Part shown: piece after piece, positions 42,422 to 52,844 of the stretch | Layout of the letters: every line of letters starts with the position of its first letter | Position numbering within the stretch: the first letter of the stretch is position 1 | NCBI RefSeq assembly: GCF_001747405.1 | Contig: NZ_CP017305.1 | Coordinates: forward strand, 2,374,001 to 2,438,000 | Direction of reading: 5' to 3' | Source of the DNA: Chlorobaculum limnaeum | Lineage (GTDB): Bacteria; Bacteroidota; Chlorobiia; Chlorobiales; Chlorobiaceae | DNA: 64,000 nt | Position numbers and translations under genes: made by a program | Notes under the pieces: model-generated | Told to the model about the DNA's origin: nothing | Database searches by the model: none | Seen by the model: only the letters and a program-made list of their open reading frames with translations

Positions 42422-43300
42422 TTACTGCTTCAGAGCGTCTGCGCCAGCGACGATTTCGCTCAGCTCCTTGGTGATGGCAGCCTGGCGAGCGCGGTTGTAG
42501 CTGATGTTCAGCACGCGGATAAGCTCCTTGGCGTTCTCCGTGGCCGAATCCATCGCGGCCATACGGGCAGCCTGCTCGGCGGCGTTGGACTCCAGCATCA
42601 CGCGCCACATCTGGGTGTGCAGATGCTTGGGCACAAGCTCGTCGATGATGGCCGCTGGCGAAGGCTCGTAGAGATACTCGCTGCTCGATCCTTTCTCCGC
42701 GCTCTCTTCGGGAGCGATCGGCAGAAGCTGCTCGGTTCTGAGGTTCGGCGCAAGCACCGACTTGAACTCGTTGTAAACCAGCACGACACGATCCACCTCG
42801 CCGCTCAGGTACATCTTCGACGCGGTATCGGCAATCTCCCTGGCCGAATCGAAGCTGAGATTCTGGAACACGGCAGGATAAGCCGCCGTCAGATTGTATC
42901 CCCTCTTGCGGAAAAACTCGGTGCCTTTGGTACCGGCGCAGATCATGGTGACACCACCCTTGGCGTGAAGCGCCGCGTAATCTTCGTGAATGACCCTCTG
43001 GGCCATCTTGATGATATTGGCATTGAAACCGCCGCACAGACCTCTGTCTGAAGTGACCAGAATGACCAGCACTTTATTCACCTCTTCGCGTGGCGACAGC
43101 AGGGGGTTGAGCGAGGTATCGACCTTGGTCGAAAGGGATGCGAGCATCTCCTTCAGCTTCCCGGCATACGGACGGGCCTGGATCGCCCGATCCTGCGCTC
43201 TTCTCAGTTTGGCGGCCGCAACCATCTTCATGGCCTTGGTCACCTGCTGCGTGGATTTGATACCCTTGAGGCGTATGCGTATGTCCTTTAAAGTTGGCAT
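42422..43300 (-). CDS. atpG: F-type ATP synthase gamma subunit
   Basis: The central rotor shaft of the F1 sector, 292 residues. The N-terminal coiled-coil helix begins [29 protein letters not shown], and the C-terminal helix ends [20 protein letters not shown], the two conserved ends that form the coiled coil. The central part contains [15 protein letters not shown]. The gene follows atpA by 87 bases, with a GC-rich hairpin in between. atpB/E/F/H and atpD/C are absent here, so the ATP synthase genes are split over several loci, as is known in Chlorobi. Confidence 0.97.
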   Translation of the reverse strand: MPTLKDIRIRLKGIKSTQQVTKAMKMVAAAKLRRAQDRAIQARPYAGKLKEMLASLSTKVDTSLNPLLSPREEVNKVLVILVTSDRGLCGGFNANIIKMAQRVIHEDYAALHAKGGVTMICAGTKGTEFFRKRGYNLTAAYPAVFQNLSFDSAREIADTASKMYLSGEVDRVVLVYNEFKSVLAPNLRTEQLLPIAPEESAEKGSSSEYLYEPSPAAIIDELVPKHLHTQMWRVMLESNAAEQAARMAAMDSATENAKELIRVLNISYNRARQAAITKELSEIVAGADALKQ

Positions 43301-43336
43301 GTATTCCGAAACATTGTTGGTATTGCCGATAATCTT

Positions 43337-43367
43337 GCGGACGCCCCTGATCTCACAGGGGCGTCCG
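43337..43367 (-). promoter_or_regulatory. Stem-loop in the atpA-atpG spacer
   Basis: An 11-bp stem GGACGCCCCTG / CAGGGGCGTCC with a 6-base loop, at about 43338-43366. It lacks a T-run, so it may reduce read-through or protect the atpA message end. Confidence 0.6.
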
Positions 43368-43387
43368 GCTCACTCTTGCATCTGCCT

Positions 43388-44968
<1,581 letters not shown>

Positions 44969-45178
44969 ATGGAATTCGATATGTTATTGTTAAGAAAAGA
45001 AAAAGATTCTCCGTACCTTCTCATGATTCCGGCTACGGCCCGTAACACTCCTGAAAATTGATTCAGAATTTAATGAAAAGCATTCAGTTATTCAAATGCC
45101 AGAACCAATTTGGATAATCGCCGTTTCCGGACTGTCACGTCACAAGATCAAATCAGGAATTTTTCCCCGTATCACGCC

Positions 45179-46153
45179 ATGAAAACCGTCACTGGATTTG
45201 CTTCAGCAACGGTTGGAAACGTTGCCTGCGGTTTCGACGTCCTCGGCTTCGCCATCACCGAACCCGGTGACGAAGTCATTCTGACGCTTCACGACGAACG
45301 CAGCAGCGATTGCCCCGTTTCGATCACCTCGATCATCGGTGATGGTGGAGCGCTGCCGCTCGATCCGAAAAAAAACACTTCGAGCTTCGTCGTCCTCAAG
45401 TTCCTTGAATATATCCGCACCACGAAGGGAATTGCTTTCGACGGCCATATCGACCTCGTGCTCAAAAAGAACCTGCCTCTCTCCAGTGGCATGGGCAGCA
45501 GCGCAGCCAGCGCGGCGGCGGCGCTGATAGCGGCCAACGAGCTGCTCGGCTCGCCGTGCTCCAAGATGGAGCTGGTGCACTTCGCCATCGAGGGCGAGCG
45601 CGTCGCCTGCGGTTCGGCCCATGCCGACAACGCCGCCCCGGCCATGCTCGGCAATTTCATCCTGATCCGCAGCTACCATCCGCTCGACCTTATCACCATC
45701 AAGCCACCGGCGAACCTCTTCTGCTCGCTCGTGCATCCGCACACCGAGCTCAAGACCTCGTTCGCCCGTTCCGTCTTGCCCAAATCGATACCGCTTTCGA
45801 CCGCCACGCAGCAGTGGGGCAACGTCGGCGCGCTGGTCGCCGGCCTGTTGATGGAGGATTACGACCTGATCGGACGGGCGCTGGTCGATGTGGTCGCCGA
45901 GCCGAAACGCGCGCCGCTCATTCCAGGATTCGTCGAGGTCAAGCAGGCCGCGCTCGACGCGGGAGCACTCGGTTGCAGCATCGCCGGATCAGGACCGTCG
46001 GTCTTCGCCTTCTCGTCCTCCAGGCAGACCGCCGAAACAGTTGGCGCTGCCATGCAGCAGGCGTTCCTGCACTCGAAGGCCTCGCTCGCCTCCGACATGT
46101 GGGTCTCCCCGATTTGCAGCGAGGGCGCGCGCATCGTCAGCAAAACTCCTTGA
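45179..46153 (+). CDS. thrB: Homoserine kinase
   Basis: A GHMP-family kinase of 324 residues that phosphorylates homoserine. The ATP-binding motif is KNLPLSSGMGSSAASAAAAL, the N-terminal ASATVGNVACGFDVLGFA is typical, and the C-terminal SIAGSGPSVFAF is the GHMP motif 3. The ATG at 45179 (MKTVTGFASA) is used rather than 45110, which adds an unmatched leader. thrC starts 13 bases after the stop, so thrB-thrC form an operon. Confidence 0.96.
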   Translation: MKTVTGFASATVGNVACGFDVLGFAITEPGDEVILTLHDERSSDCPVSITSIIGDGGALPLDPKKNTSSFVVLKFLEYIRTTKGIAFDGHIDLVLKKNLPLSSGMGSSAASAAAALIAANELLGSPCSKMELVHFAIEGERVACGSAHADNAAPAMLGNFILIRSYHPLDLITIKPPANLFCSLVHPHTELKTSFARSVLPKSIPLSTATQQWGNVGALVAGLLMEDYDLIGRALVDVVAEPKRAPLIPGFVEVKQAALDAGALGCSIAGSGPSVFAFSSSRQTAETVGAAMQQAFLHSKASLASDMWVSPICSEGARIVSKTP

Positions 46154-46166
46154 AACGCATTACGAT

Positions 46167-47483
46167 ATGATATTCTACAGCACCACGAAAGCCTCCGCGC
46201 CCGTCACGATGAAAAAAGCCACCCTCGAAGGACTCGCTCCAGACGGTGGCCTCTATGTTCCCTCGGTCATGCCGCGATTCTCGGCTGAAGAGATCGGGCT
46301 GCTGGAGAGCGGCTCGTTCAACGACATCGCCTTCGCTATCGCCAAGAAGTTCGCCGGTGATGAAATTCCGCTCGATCGGCTCTCGGAGCTGATCGACGAG
46401 TGCTTCACCTTCGAGACGCCGCTGCACCAGCTCGATAACGACACCTTCGTCGAGGAGCTGTTTCACGGCCCGACGCTCGCATTCAAGGATTACGGCGCCC
46501 GCTTCCTGGCGCGGATGACCGGCTACTTCGCCTCCGAGGAGAGCCGACTGATCACAGTGCTCGTCGCCACCTCGGGCGACACCGGCAGCGCGGTGGCCTA
46601 CGGCTTCCACGGCATCCCGAACACTCGCGTGGTGCTGCTCTACCCGTGGGGCAAGGTGAGCCGACTTCAGGAGCAGCAGCTCACCACGGCGGGCGACAAC
46701 GTTCATGCCCTCGAAGTACAGGGCGATTTCGACGACTGCCAGCGGCTCGTCAAGCAGGCCTTCGTCGATCCGGAGCTCCGGCAGAAGCTGACTTTGACTT
46801 CAGCCAACTCCATCAACATCTCGCGCCTCATACCGCAGTCGTTCTACTACGCCTGGGCCGCATTGCAGCTCCGCGAGCACCAGCCTGACGCGCTGCCACT
46901 CTTCTCGGTGCCGAGCGGCAACTACGGCAACCTGACGGCAGGCGTGATGGCGAAAATGATGGGCTTTCCGATTGGCCACTTCATCGCCGCCTCGAACGCC
47001 AACGACAGCGTCACCCGCTATCTCGACGAAGGGCGCTACGAGCCGAAACCGACCGTCCGCACGCTGACGACGGCGATGGATGTCGGCAATCCGAGCAACT
47101 TCGCGCGGCTGCGCTACTTCTTTGACGACGATTTCCGCAAGATGGGCCAGGAGATCACCGGCATCGCGGTATCGGATGCCGAGACCATTGACACGATCCG
47201 CTCGGTCTACGAGCAGTTCGGCTATGTCATGGATCCGCATACCGCCGTCGGTTACCGCGCGCTCGACCACTTCAGGCAGGATCATGCCAACGCGGACAAC
47301 CCCGGCGTGGTACTTTCGACGGCCCATCCGGTGAAGTTCGACGAAGCGATCATGACTGCCACCGGCAAAGCGGTGCCGCTGCCGGAAGCGATGAACGAAA
47401 TCATGAGCAAGCCGAAAAAAGCCACCCTGATCGGCAGCAAGTACGAAGAGCTGGCAAATTTCCTCGCTGAACTCGACCGTTAA
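46167..47483 (+). CDS. thrC: Threonine synthase
   Basis: A PLP enzyme, 438 residues, that converts O-phosphohomoserine to threonine. The PLP lysine lies in FHGPTLAFKDYGARFL. The phosphate loop is ATSGDTGSAVAYGF. The N-terminal MIFYSTTKASAPVTMKKA...GLAPDGGLYVP is the class II (ThrC of Escherichia coli type) signature. The start ATG at 46167 follows thrB by 13 bases. The gene is followed 19 bases later by plsC. Confidence 0.96.
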   Translation: MIFYSTTKASAPVTMKKATLEGLAPDGGLYVPSVMPRFSAEEIGLLESGSFNDIAFAIAKKFAGDEIPLDRLSELIDECFTFETPLHQLDNDTFVEELFHGPTLAFKDYGARFLARMTGYFASEESRLITVLVATSGDTGSAVAYGFHGIPNTRVVLLYPWGKVSRLQEQQLTTAGDNVHALEVQGDFDDCQRLVKQAFVDPELRQKLTLTSANSINISRLIPQSFYYAWAALQLREHQPDALPLFSVPSGNYGNLTAGVMAKMMGFPIGHFIAASNANDSVTRYLDEGRYEPKPTVRTLTTAMDVGNPSNFARLRYFFDDDFRKMGQEITGIAVSDAETIDTIRSVYEQFGYVMDPHTAVGYRALDHFRQDHANADNPGVVLSTAHPVKFDEAIMTATGKAVPLPEAMNEIMSKPKKATLIGSKYEELANFLAELDR

Positions 47484-47502
47484 GCATCAGACTCGCAGGC
47501 TT

Positions 47503-48210
47503 ATGAATCTCCAGACACTTCTTTTCTTCCTGGTGCTGATGCCGGTCATGTTCTTCGGGCTGCTCTGGTCGCTCGTGCTGAACCTGTTCGACAAATCCGG
47601 CAACAAGTTTCATGGCGTCGCTTCCTGGTGGGGACGTTTTTCGGCAAAGCTGCTCGGCATTGCCATCGAAGTGGAGGGAGAGGAGAACTACCAGCCGGAC
47701 CAGAACTATCTGGTTGTCAGCAACCATGCGGGCATGGCGGACATTCCGCTGATCCTCGGCGCTATGAAGCTAAATATCAGGTTCATGGCCAAGGAGGAGC
47801 TTGGCAAAATTCCCGTGTTTGGCTGGGCGCTGAAAACGGGCGGATATGTCATGGTCAAACGAGGTCAGAACCGCGAGGCGCTGCAAAGTATGCTGCAAGC
47901 AGTCGATACACTCAAGAGCGGCAAATCGATCCATATCTTTCCCGAGGGAACCCGTTCGAAGACTGGCGACATTTTGCCCTTCAAACGCGGCGCATTCATC
48001 ATAGCGCAGAAGGCTGGCGTACCGGTGCTCCCGGTCACCATTATCGGCAGCCACCTGATCACTCCCAAGAAAAGCCTGAAAATCAACAAAGGCAAGATTC
48101 GGCTGATCATCGGCAAACCGATAGCCCCCGGCAAGAACCCCAGCGCGGAAACACTTATGGAGGAGAGCTACAAAGTTATCAGCAAAAATCTGGAGAAGAA
48201 CGCCGCGTAA
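47503..48210 (+). CDS. plsC: 1-acyl-sn-glycerol-3-phosphate acyltransferase
   Basis: Makes phosphatidic acid by acylating lysophosphatidic acid. It has 235 residues. An N-terminal membrane segment (LLFFLVLMPVMFFGLLWSLVL) precedes motif I SNHAGMADIP (HX4D), motif II GYVMVKRGQNREAL, motif III FPEGTRSKTG and motif IV VPVLPVTIIG. Placement right after thrC suggests co-transcription, although the pathways are unrelated. Confidence 0.94.
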   Translation: MNLQTLLFFLVLMPVMFFGLLWSLVLNLFDKSGNKFHGVASWWGRFSAKLLGIAIEVEGEENYQPDQNYLVVSNHAGMADIPLILGAMKLNIRFMAKEELGKIPVFGWALKTGGYVMVKRGQNREALQSMLQAVDTLKSGKSIHIFPEGTRSKTGDILPFKRGAFIIAQKAGVPVLPVTIIGSHLITPKKSLKINKGKIRLIIGKPIAPGKNPSAETLMEESYKVISKNLEKNAA

Positions 48211-48364
48211 AGCACGGCATTGCTACGGAATTTGTGGAACGGTTGGGACTTTTGCGCGGACACGAATGAACTTTCACTCTGTAGTCCTTTGCTTCAGAGA
48301 TCAGCAAGGGCGGCCATAAGAGCCGACCCTGCAACAATTTGCGGGCAAACAGACGCCCATTTCC

Positions 48365-48832
48365 TCACAACTGCCTGTAAAGATTGGCCATCTCGATGGC
48401 AGTCATCGCAGCGTCGAAACCCTTGTTACCAGCCTTGGTGCCAGCCCGCTCGATTGCCTGCTCCAGATTCTCGGTTGTCAGCACGCCGAACGACACCGGA
48501 ATTCCCGACTCCATGCCCACATGCGCGATCCCCTTGGTCGCCTCGGCGGCAATCACGTCGAAGTGAGGCGTCGAGCCGCGGATGATCACGCCCAACGTCA
48601 CAATCGCATCGTACTTGCCCGAGAACGCCGCTTTTTTCGTGACCGACGGCAGCTCAAACGCGCCGGGGCAGCGGATGATGGTGATCTCGTCAGCCGAGCC
48701 GCCGTGGCGAACGATGCAGTCAATCGCTCCCTCGACAAGCTTCTGGCCGATGAAATCGTTGAATCGCGAAACCACGAGCGCGAACCTGAGTCCCGAAGCG
48801 TTCAGCGAGCCTTCTATGTTTTGAACCGGCAT
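48365..48832 (-). CDS. ribH: 6,7-dimethyl-8-ribityllumazine synthase
   Basis: The penultimate step of riboflavin synthesis; forms an icosahedral or pentameric capsid. It has 155 residues. Signatures are [52 protein letters not shown] and [20 protein letters not shown]. The ATG at 48832 ([11 protein letters not shown]) is chosen. The frame stays open upstream to 48940 through the 9-base repeat array, but that leader is repeat-encoded and unlike the family. It follows gmhA by 108 bases. Confidence 0.95.
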   Translation of the reverse strand: MPVQNIEGSLNASGLRFALVVSRFNDFIGQKLVEGAIDCIVRHGGSADEITIIRCPGAFELPSVTKKAAFSGKYDAIVTLGVIIRGSTPHFDVIAAEATKGIAHVGMESGIPVSFGVLTTENLEQAIERAGTKAGNKGFDAAMTAIEMANLYRQL

Positions 48833-48854
48833 AGTGTTGTTTGGTTTAATTTTA

Positions 48855-48899
48855 GTGGACAAAGTGGACGTTGTGGACGAAATGGACATGGTAGACAGG
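48855..48899 (-). repeat. 9-bp tandem array GTGGACnnn, five units
   Basis: On the plus strand GTGGAC or close variants begin at 48855, 48864, 48873, 48882 (ATGGAC) and 48891 (GTAGAC), an exact 9-base step with three variable bases each. Just beyond lies a direct repeat, CATTATCCAT, at 48911-48920 and 48925-48934. The array lies between gmhA and ribH. Confidence 0.85.
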
Positions 48900-48940
48900 A
48901 AGCGAACCAACATTATCCATTGTTCATTATCCATTATCAA

Positions 48941-49570
48941 TTAATCGTAGCCCAGCATTTTTTCGACGAGTTCCACGATGACGTGGCCAACGGCGATGTG
49001 GCACTCCTGCACACGGTCGGCGCTGCCGGTGTGCGGCACTACGACCGCCAGATCAGCGTATGGCTTGATCGCGCCGCCGTCGCCGCCGAGCAGGGCGAGC
49101 GTTTTCATCTCGCGCTTGCGGGCGTATTGAAGCGCTTTGAGCACGTTGGAACTGTTGCCGCTGGTTGAAAGTCCGATGAAGATGTCCCCCGGACGTCCAT
49201 AGGCTTCGGTGAGGCGCACGAAAACCTCGTCGAAGCCGAAGTCGTTGCTCCCCGCCGTCAGGGCCGAGGTGTCGGTCGAAAGCGCGATGGCCGGTAGCGC
49301 CGGGCGGTTTACGGAGCTGCGGTAACGGATCGTCAGCTCGGCGGCAAGATGCTGCGCGTCGGCGGCGCTTCCGCCATTACCGCACAGGAGCACCTTTCCG
49401 CCCTCCCTGAAGGTATCGGCTATCATCGAGGCCATCGCCACAATGACATCATTGTCGCGCCGCGCCACGCTCTCCTTGAGCCGGGCGCTGTACAGAAGCC
49501 GTTCGAGCACCATCTCTTCGTAGCGGCCCGAACCGCTGCACCCCTCGGAACAGTTGCACTGCTGGGTCAT
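48941..49570 (-). CDS. gmhA: Phosphoheptose isomerase
   Basis: Converts sedoheptulose 7-phosphate to D-glycero-D-manno-heptose 7-phosphate for LPS core. The SIS domain shows [20 protein letters not shown] and [15 protein letters not shown]. The catalytic Glu and His regions are AELTIRYR and [14 protein letters not shown]. The 209-residue protein has a Cys-rich N-terminal extension ([15 protein letters not shown]) of about 15 residues that is not typical of the family. The partner phosphatase gmhB is at 20.2 kb. Confidence 0.95.
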   Translation of the reverse strand: MTQQCNCSEGCSGSGRYEEMVLERLLYSARLKESVARRDNDVIVAMASMIADTFREGGKVLLCGNGGSAADAQHLAAELTIRYRSSVNRPALPAIALSTDTSALTAGSNDFGFDEVFVRLTEAYGRPGDIFIGLSTSGNSSNVLKALQYARKREMKTLALLGGDGGAIKPYADLAVVVPHTGSADRVQECHIAVGHVIVELVEKMLGYD

Positions 49571-49625
49571 TGCGTAACTGCTTTATTGAAGCATTATTAT
49601 GTTCTGCGAAATATAAAGAAAATAA

Positions 49626-49669
49626 TTGATCGTTCGGATCAGCCCGATCCGACTGATCCGAACGATCAA
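49626..49669. repeat. 9-bp periodic GATC array forming a 17-bp perfect inverted repeat
   Basis: GATC occurs at 49628, 49637, 49646, 49655 and 49664, an exact 9-base step. The same segment is a perfect inverted repeat: TTGATCGTTCGGATCAG (49626-49642) and CTGATCCGAACGATCAA (49653-49669), with a 10-base centre. It lies in the spacer between gmhA and hemE, directly after the hemE terminator. Confidence 0.85.
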
Positions 49670-49706
49670 AAAAAAGGTCGGCTCGAAAACAGCTTCGAGC
49701 CGACCT
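49670..49706 (-). terminator. Intrinsic terminator of hemE
   Basis: A 13-bp stem AGGTCGGCTCGAA (49675-49687) / TTCGAGCCGACCT (49694-49706), followed on the minus strand by a run of eight T. It lies 25 bases after the hemE stop. Confidence 0.93.
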
Positions 49707-49731
49707 GAAAAAATCAGCGGCGATCAAGCGC

Positions 49732-50787
49732 TCAGTGGTACTTGGCGCTCTCTTCCTTGACGAACTCGACAAGACACTTCAGGTTGGCCGGATCGACGTC
49801 GGGCAGAATGCCGTGGCCGAGGTTGAAGACATGGCCTGAATTTTCGGTGTGCTGACCGAACTGCTTGAGAATCTTGGCAGCTTCGGATTTGATCTTCTCC
49901 GGAGTGCCGTAGAGCACCGTCGGGTCCATGTTGCCCTGGAGGCAGACGCGGTCGTTGAGTTCCTTGCGTGCCTTGGCGATGTCGATGTTCCAGCCGAGAC
50001 CAACTGCCTCGCAACCGGTATCTGCGATGTCGGAAAGGATGGTGTTCATATCCTTGGCGAAGACAATCACCGGAATCTCCGGATAGGCGGCCTTCACGGC
50101 AGCGACGTTCTGCTTGATGTAGGGCAGGGCGAATTCGCGATAGTCATCCTCGGAGAGCGCGCTTGCCCAGGAATCGAAAATCTGGATTGCGTCCGCGCCA
50201 GCTTCGACCTGCTTGATGAGGTAGGCACTGATGCAGGTGGTGATCTTCTGGAGCAGCTGGTGCGCCATCTGCGGCTCGCGGTACATCATCTTCTTGGCGA
50301 AAGCGTAGTTCTTCGAACCGCCGCCTTCAACAGCATAGGTGAAGAGCGTCCATGCCGCGCCGGAGAAGCCGATGAGCGGCACGCGGTCGTTGAGTTCTTT
50401 CTTGGTGAGACGGATCGCGTCGAGCACGTAGCCGAGCTTCTCGTCGATGTCGGGATCGATCAGCTTGTCGATGTCGGCCTGCGAGCGGATCGGAGGCGTC
50501 AGCTTGATTCCCTTGGTCTCGATGATCTCGACGTTCATACCCATCGCTTCGTTGACGACGAGGATGTCGGAAAAAATGATCGCGGCGTCCACGCCCATCA
50601 GATCGACCGGCTGGATCGTAACTTCACAAGCCAGTTCAGGGGTTTTGCAGAGGGTCAGAAAGTCGGTTTTCTCCCTGACGGCGCGATATTCCGGGAGGTA
50701 ACGGCCAGCCTGGCGCATGACCCAGATTGGAGTACGGGGGCACGACTGCCTTTTCAACGCCCTGATAAAAAGATCATTTTTGAGCAT
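49732..50787 (-). CDS. hemE: Uroporphyrinogen decarboxylase
   Basis: Converts uroporphyrinogen III to coproporphyrinogen III in the tetrapyrrole pathway that feeds heme and bacteriochlorophyll. It has 351 residues. Signatures are PRTPIWVMRQAGRYLPEYR, GFSGAAWTLFTYAVEGGGSK and NLGHGILPDVDPANLK. The catalytic Asp is in DAAIIFSDILV. The ATG at 50787 (MLKNDLFIRAL) is chosen; a TTG nine bases upstream is in frame. It stands alone with its own terminator. Confidence 0.96.
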   Translation of the reverse strand: MLKNDLFIRALKRQSCPRTPIWVMRQAGRYLPEYRAVREKTDFLTLCKTPELACEVTIQPVDLMGVDAAIIFSDILVVNEAMGMNVEIIETKGIKLTPPIRSQADIDKLIDPDIDEKLGYVLDAIRLTKKELNDRVPLIGFSGAAWTLFTYAVEGGGSKNYAFAKKMMYREPQMAHQLLQKITTCISAYLIKQVEAGADAIQIFDSWASALSEDDYREFALPYIKQNVAAVKAAYPEIPVIVFAKDMNTILSDIADTGCEAVGLGWNIDIAKARKELNDRVCLQGNMDPTVLYGTPEKIKSEAAKILKQFGQHTENSGHVFNLGHGILPDVDPANLKCLVEFVKEESAKYH

Positions 50788-50883
50788 GGAGTGCAAGTGG
50801 TTATTGATGTTGGGAAAAGAGCTGTCCCGGAAATCTTGCGGACATTAAAATAATCAGGTGCAAAGGTACACTTTTTCAGCCGG

Positions 50884-50920
50884 ATTTTAAAACAGGCGGG
50901 CGCCTTGAAGAGGGCGCCCG
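50884..50920 (-). terminator. Terminator of the succinate dehydrogenase operon
   Basis: An 8-bp GC stem CGGGCGCC (50897-50904) / GGCGCCCG (50913-50920), followed on the minus strand by CCTGTTTT. It lies 15 bases beyond the stop of the third subunit. Confidence 0.8.
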
Positions 50921-50934
50921 TCAGAGCTGATCGA

Positions 50935-51786
50935 TCAGGCCGTCACGATATGCCGCTTGATGCCAAGCTGGCGTTCGGAGTAGCCGAGCGCGAGGCCCAC
51001 CACTTCGGAGAGATGCAGCACCGGAATCGATCCCTTGAGGCCATTGTGCCGAAGCGCCTTGGACTGATACCCGTCCAGCACGGTGTGGCAGAGCGGGCAG
51101 GGCGTGACGATAAAGTCAGCCTTCTCGTCCATCGCCTCCTTCAATGCCTCGGCGGCAACGTTCAGCGACTCCTCCTCGGCGACCAGAAGCGTATGGAAGC
51201 CGCAGCAGCGGTTCTTGTGCTCGTAGGGAATCGACCTGGCGCCGAGCGCGTCGAGCAACATGTCGAGAGAGGTCGGTTCGAGCGGATTGTCCTTGCCGAG
51301 CACGCTCGAAGGACGGAGGATATGGCAGCCGTAGAACGGCGCGATGCGGAGCTTCGAGAGCGGATTTTTCACCTTCTTGCGAATGACGTCGAGACCGACG
51401 TCGTCGATGAGCACCCAGAGCAGGTGGCGCACGTCGGAGGTGCCGCGATATTCGAGACCCTCCTCCCGGAGTATCTCGTTGACCTCGGCCCGCAGCGCAG
51501 GTGATTCGTCGAGTTTTTTCTTGGCGGTTCTGATGGTCATCAGGCAGGTGTTGCAGGAGACAATCAGATCGAGACCCTGCTTTTCGGCCAGGGCGATATT
51601 GCGTGCGTTGACCAGCGCGAACTGTTTTGGACTCACGTAGTCGAGGTTGCTGCCGCCGCAGCAGGCGCTTTCGTGCAACTTGACCAGCTCGATGCCAAGA
51701 TCATGCTGCCAGAGGTCGATCGAACGATCCACTTCGCGAGTCATCGCCTCGTTGATGCAGCTCTGATAGTAGGCGTAACGCTTCAT
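50935..51786 (-). CDS. Succinate dehydrogenase/fumarate reductase third subunit with two CCG domains (SdhE/HdrB-like)
   Basis: A 283-residue protein with two cysteine-rich CCG domains, as in the type E quinone-reactive subunit of archaeal and green-sulfur succinate dehydrogenases and in heterodisulfide reductase HdrB. First domain: SCINEA, ESACCGGSN and SCNTC; second: YGCHILRP, NRCCGFHT and TPCPLC. There are no membrane helices; family members attach by an amphipathic helix and handle quinone or thiol chemistry. The ATG at 51786 (MKRYAYYQSC) is chosen. It follows sdhB by five bases. In Chlorobi the complex serves the reverse TCA cycle as a fumarate reductase. Confidence 0.87.
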   Translation of the reverse strand: MKRYAYYQSCINEAMTREVDRSIDLWQHDLGIELVKLHESACCGGSNLDYVSPKQFALVNARNIALAEKQGLDLIVSCNTCLMTIRTAKKKLDESPALRAEVNEILREEGLEYRGTSDVRHLLWVLIDDVGLDVIRKKVKNPLSKLRIAPFYGCHILRPSSVLGKDNPLEPTSLDMLLDALGARSIPYEHKNRCCGFHTLLVAEEESLNVAAEALKEAMDEKADFIVTPCPLCHTVLDGYQSKALRHNGLKGSIPVLHLSEVVGLALGYSERQLGIKRHIVTA

Positions 51787-51791
51787 ACTGC

Positions 51792-52829
51792 TTATTCTCC
51801 GGATTTTTTTTCGTGATCCTTCGCCACATGACTGGCCATCTCCTTCAGCTCCTTGCGCAGGGACTGAATGCCCTTCGAGGCTTTGACCAGAGGAGGAGGA
51901 GGCGGGGTGCGGCGCTTGATTATCATCTTGACGGCCATCGGCAGCAGGTTTTTGAGCGTCCATGCCAAGCCGTTGGTCCTGATCGGCAGCGTGGCCTCGA
52001 CCAGCCTGCCCTTCTTTTCGATGTCATCCATGAAGGCTTCGGCATGACGCGCGCCGCTGGTGTCCTTGGTGCCGCGCCGTTCGATGGCGTCCTCCCTGAT
52101 GCCGTGAATGGCGTCCATGATCGGGATGTTCTTGACGCAAGTCTCCTGGCAGCGGTAGCAATGCGTGCAATCCCACACGCCGTGATCCTGCACCAGACCC
52201 GCCAGACGCTGGTCGTGAATGCCGTCGCGGCTGTCGGCGTTCATGCGGTACGACTTGAGCAACACGGCGGGAGATACATACTCCTTGTGCGCCCTGAGAA
52301 TAGTGCACTCCGAAACGCACGACGCGCAGAGAATGCAGTCGGTCGCTTTATCGTAAGTGAGAAACTCCTCCTCGGAAACGAGAAACTCCTTTTTGCCCCA
52401 GTTCGACTCGGGCATCTTTGAATCGACCCAGTTGGAGTACTTCTTCATCTTGCCGACCAGCGGATCCATCTCGACCACGAGGTCCTTGATGTGCGGCAGG
52501 TTGCGAAGCGGTTCGATCTTGATGACTCCAGGCTCGCGGGCCTTGTCGAGTTCGTCCCAGACCTGGGTGGTGCAGGCAAGCTTCGACATGTTGTTGATCC
52601 TCATGGCGCAGGAGCCGCAGATGCCTGCCTGGCAGAAGGCCCTGAAGGTCAGCGTCGGATCGACATGCTCTTTGATATAGTTGAGAGCCCTGAGCACGGT
52701 GATACCTTTTTCGAGCTTGATCGTGTAATCATCGAAATAGGGCTTGCTGTCAACCTGGGGATTGAACCGGTGAACCCTGAAGGTCACATCCCGGCTCTCC
52801 TCATGATGCTGTATCGTTGAATCGCTCAT
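51792..52829 (-). CDS. sdhB: Succinate dehydrogenase/fumarate reductase iron-sulfur subunit
   Basis: A 345-residue subunit. The N-terminal plant-type ferredoxin domain carries the [2Fe-2S] site in FCQAGICGSCAMRIN and a later Cys (KLACTTQV). The C-terminal part has CILCASCVSEC and CTHCYRCQETC, which bind two further clusters; both look like canonical four-Cys sets. It sits between sdhA and the CCG subunit with tight spacing (15 and 5 bases). A long C-terminal extension past residue 270 is not typical and holds RRTPPPPPLVKASKG. Confidence 0.93.
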   Translation of the reverse strand: MSDSTIQHHEESRDVTFRVHRFNPQVDSKPYFDDYTIKLEKGITVLRALNYIKEHVDPTLTFRAFCQAGICGSCAMRINNMSKLACTTQVWDELDKAREPGVIKIEPLRNLPHIKDLVVEMDPLVGKMKKYSNWVDSKMPESNWGKKEFLVSEEEFLTYDKATDCILCASCVSECTILRAHKEYVSPAVLLKSYRMNADSRDGIHDQRLAGLVQDHGVWDCTHCYRCQETCVKNIPIMDAIHGIREDAIERRGTKDTSGARHAEAFMDDIEKKGRLVEATLPIRTNGLAWTLKNLLPMAVKMIIKRRTPPPPPLVKASKGIQSLRKELKEMASHVAKDHEKKSGE

Positions 52830-52844
52830 TGAAAATCCTTCGAA

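Noticed and set aside
48833-48940. N-terminal extension of RibH through the 9-base array
   Set aside because: The added residues are repeat-encoded Ser/Thr triplets and do not match the family. The ATG at 48832 gives a normal RibH. Kept only as a remark in the findings.
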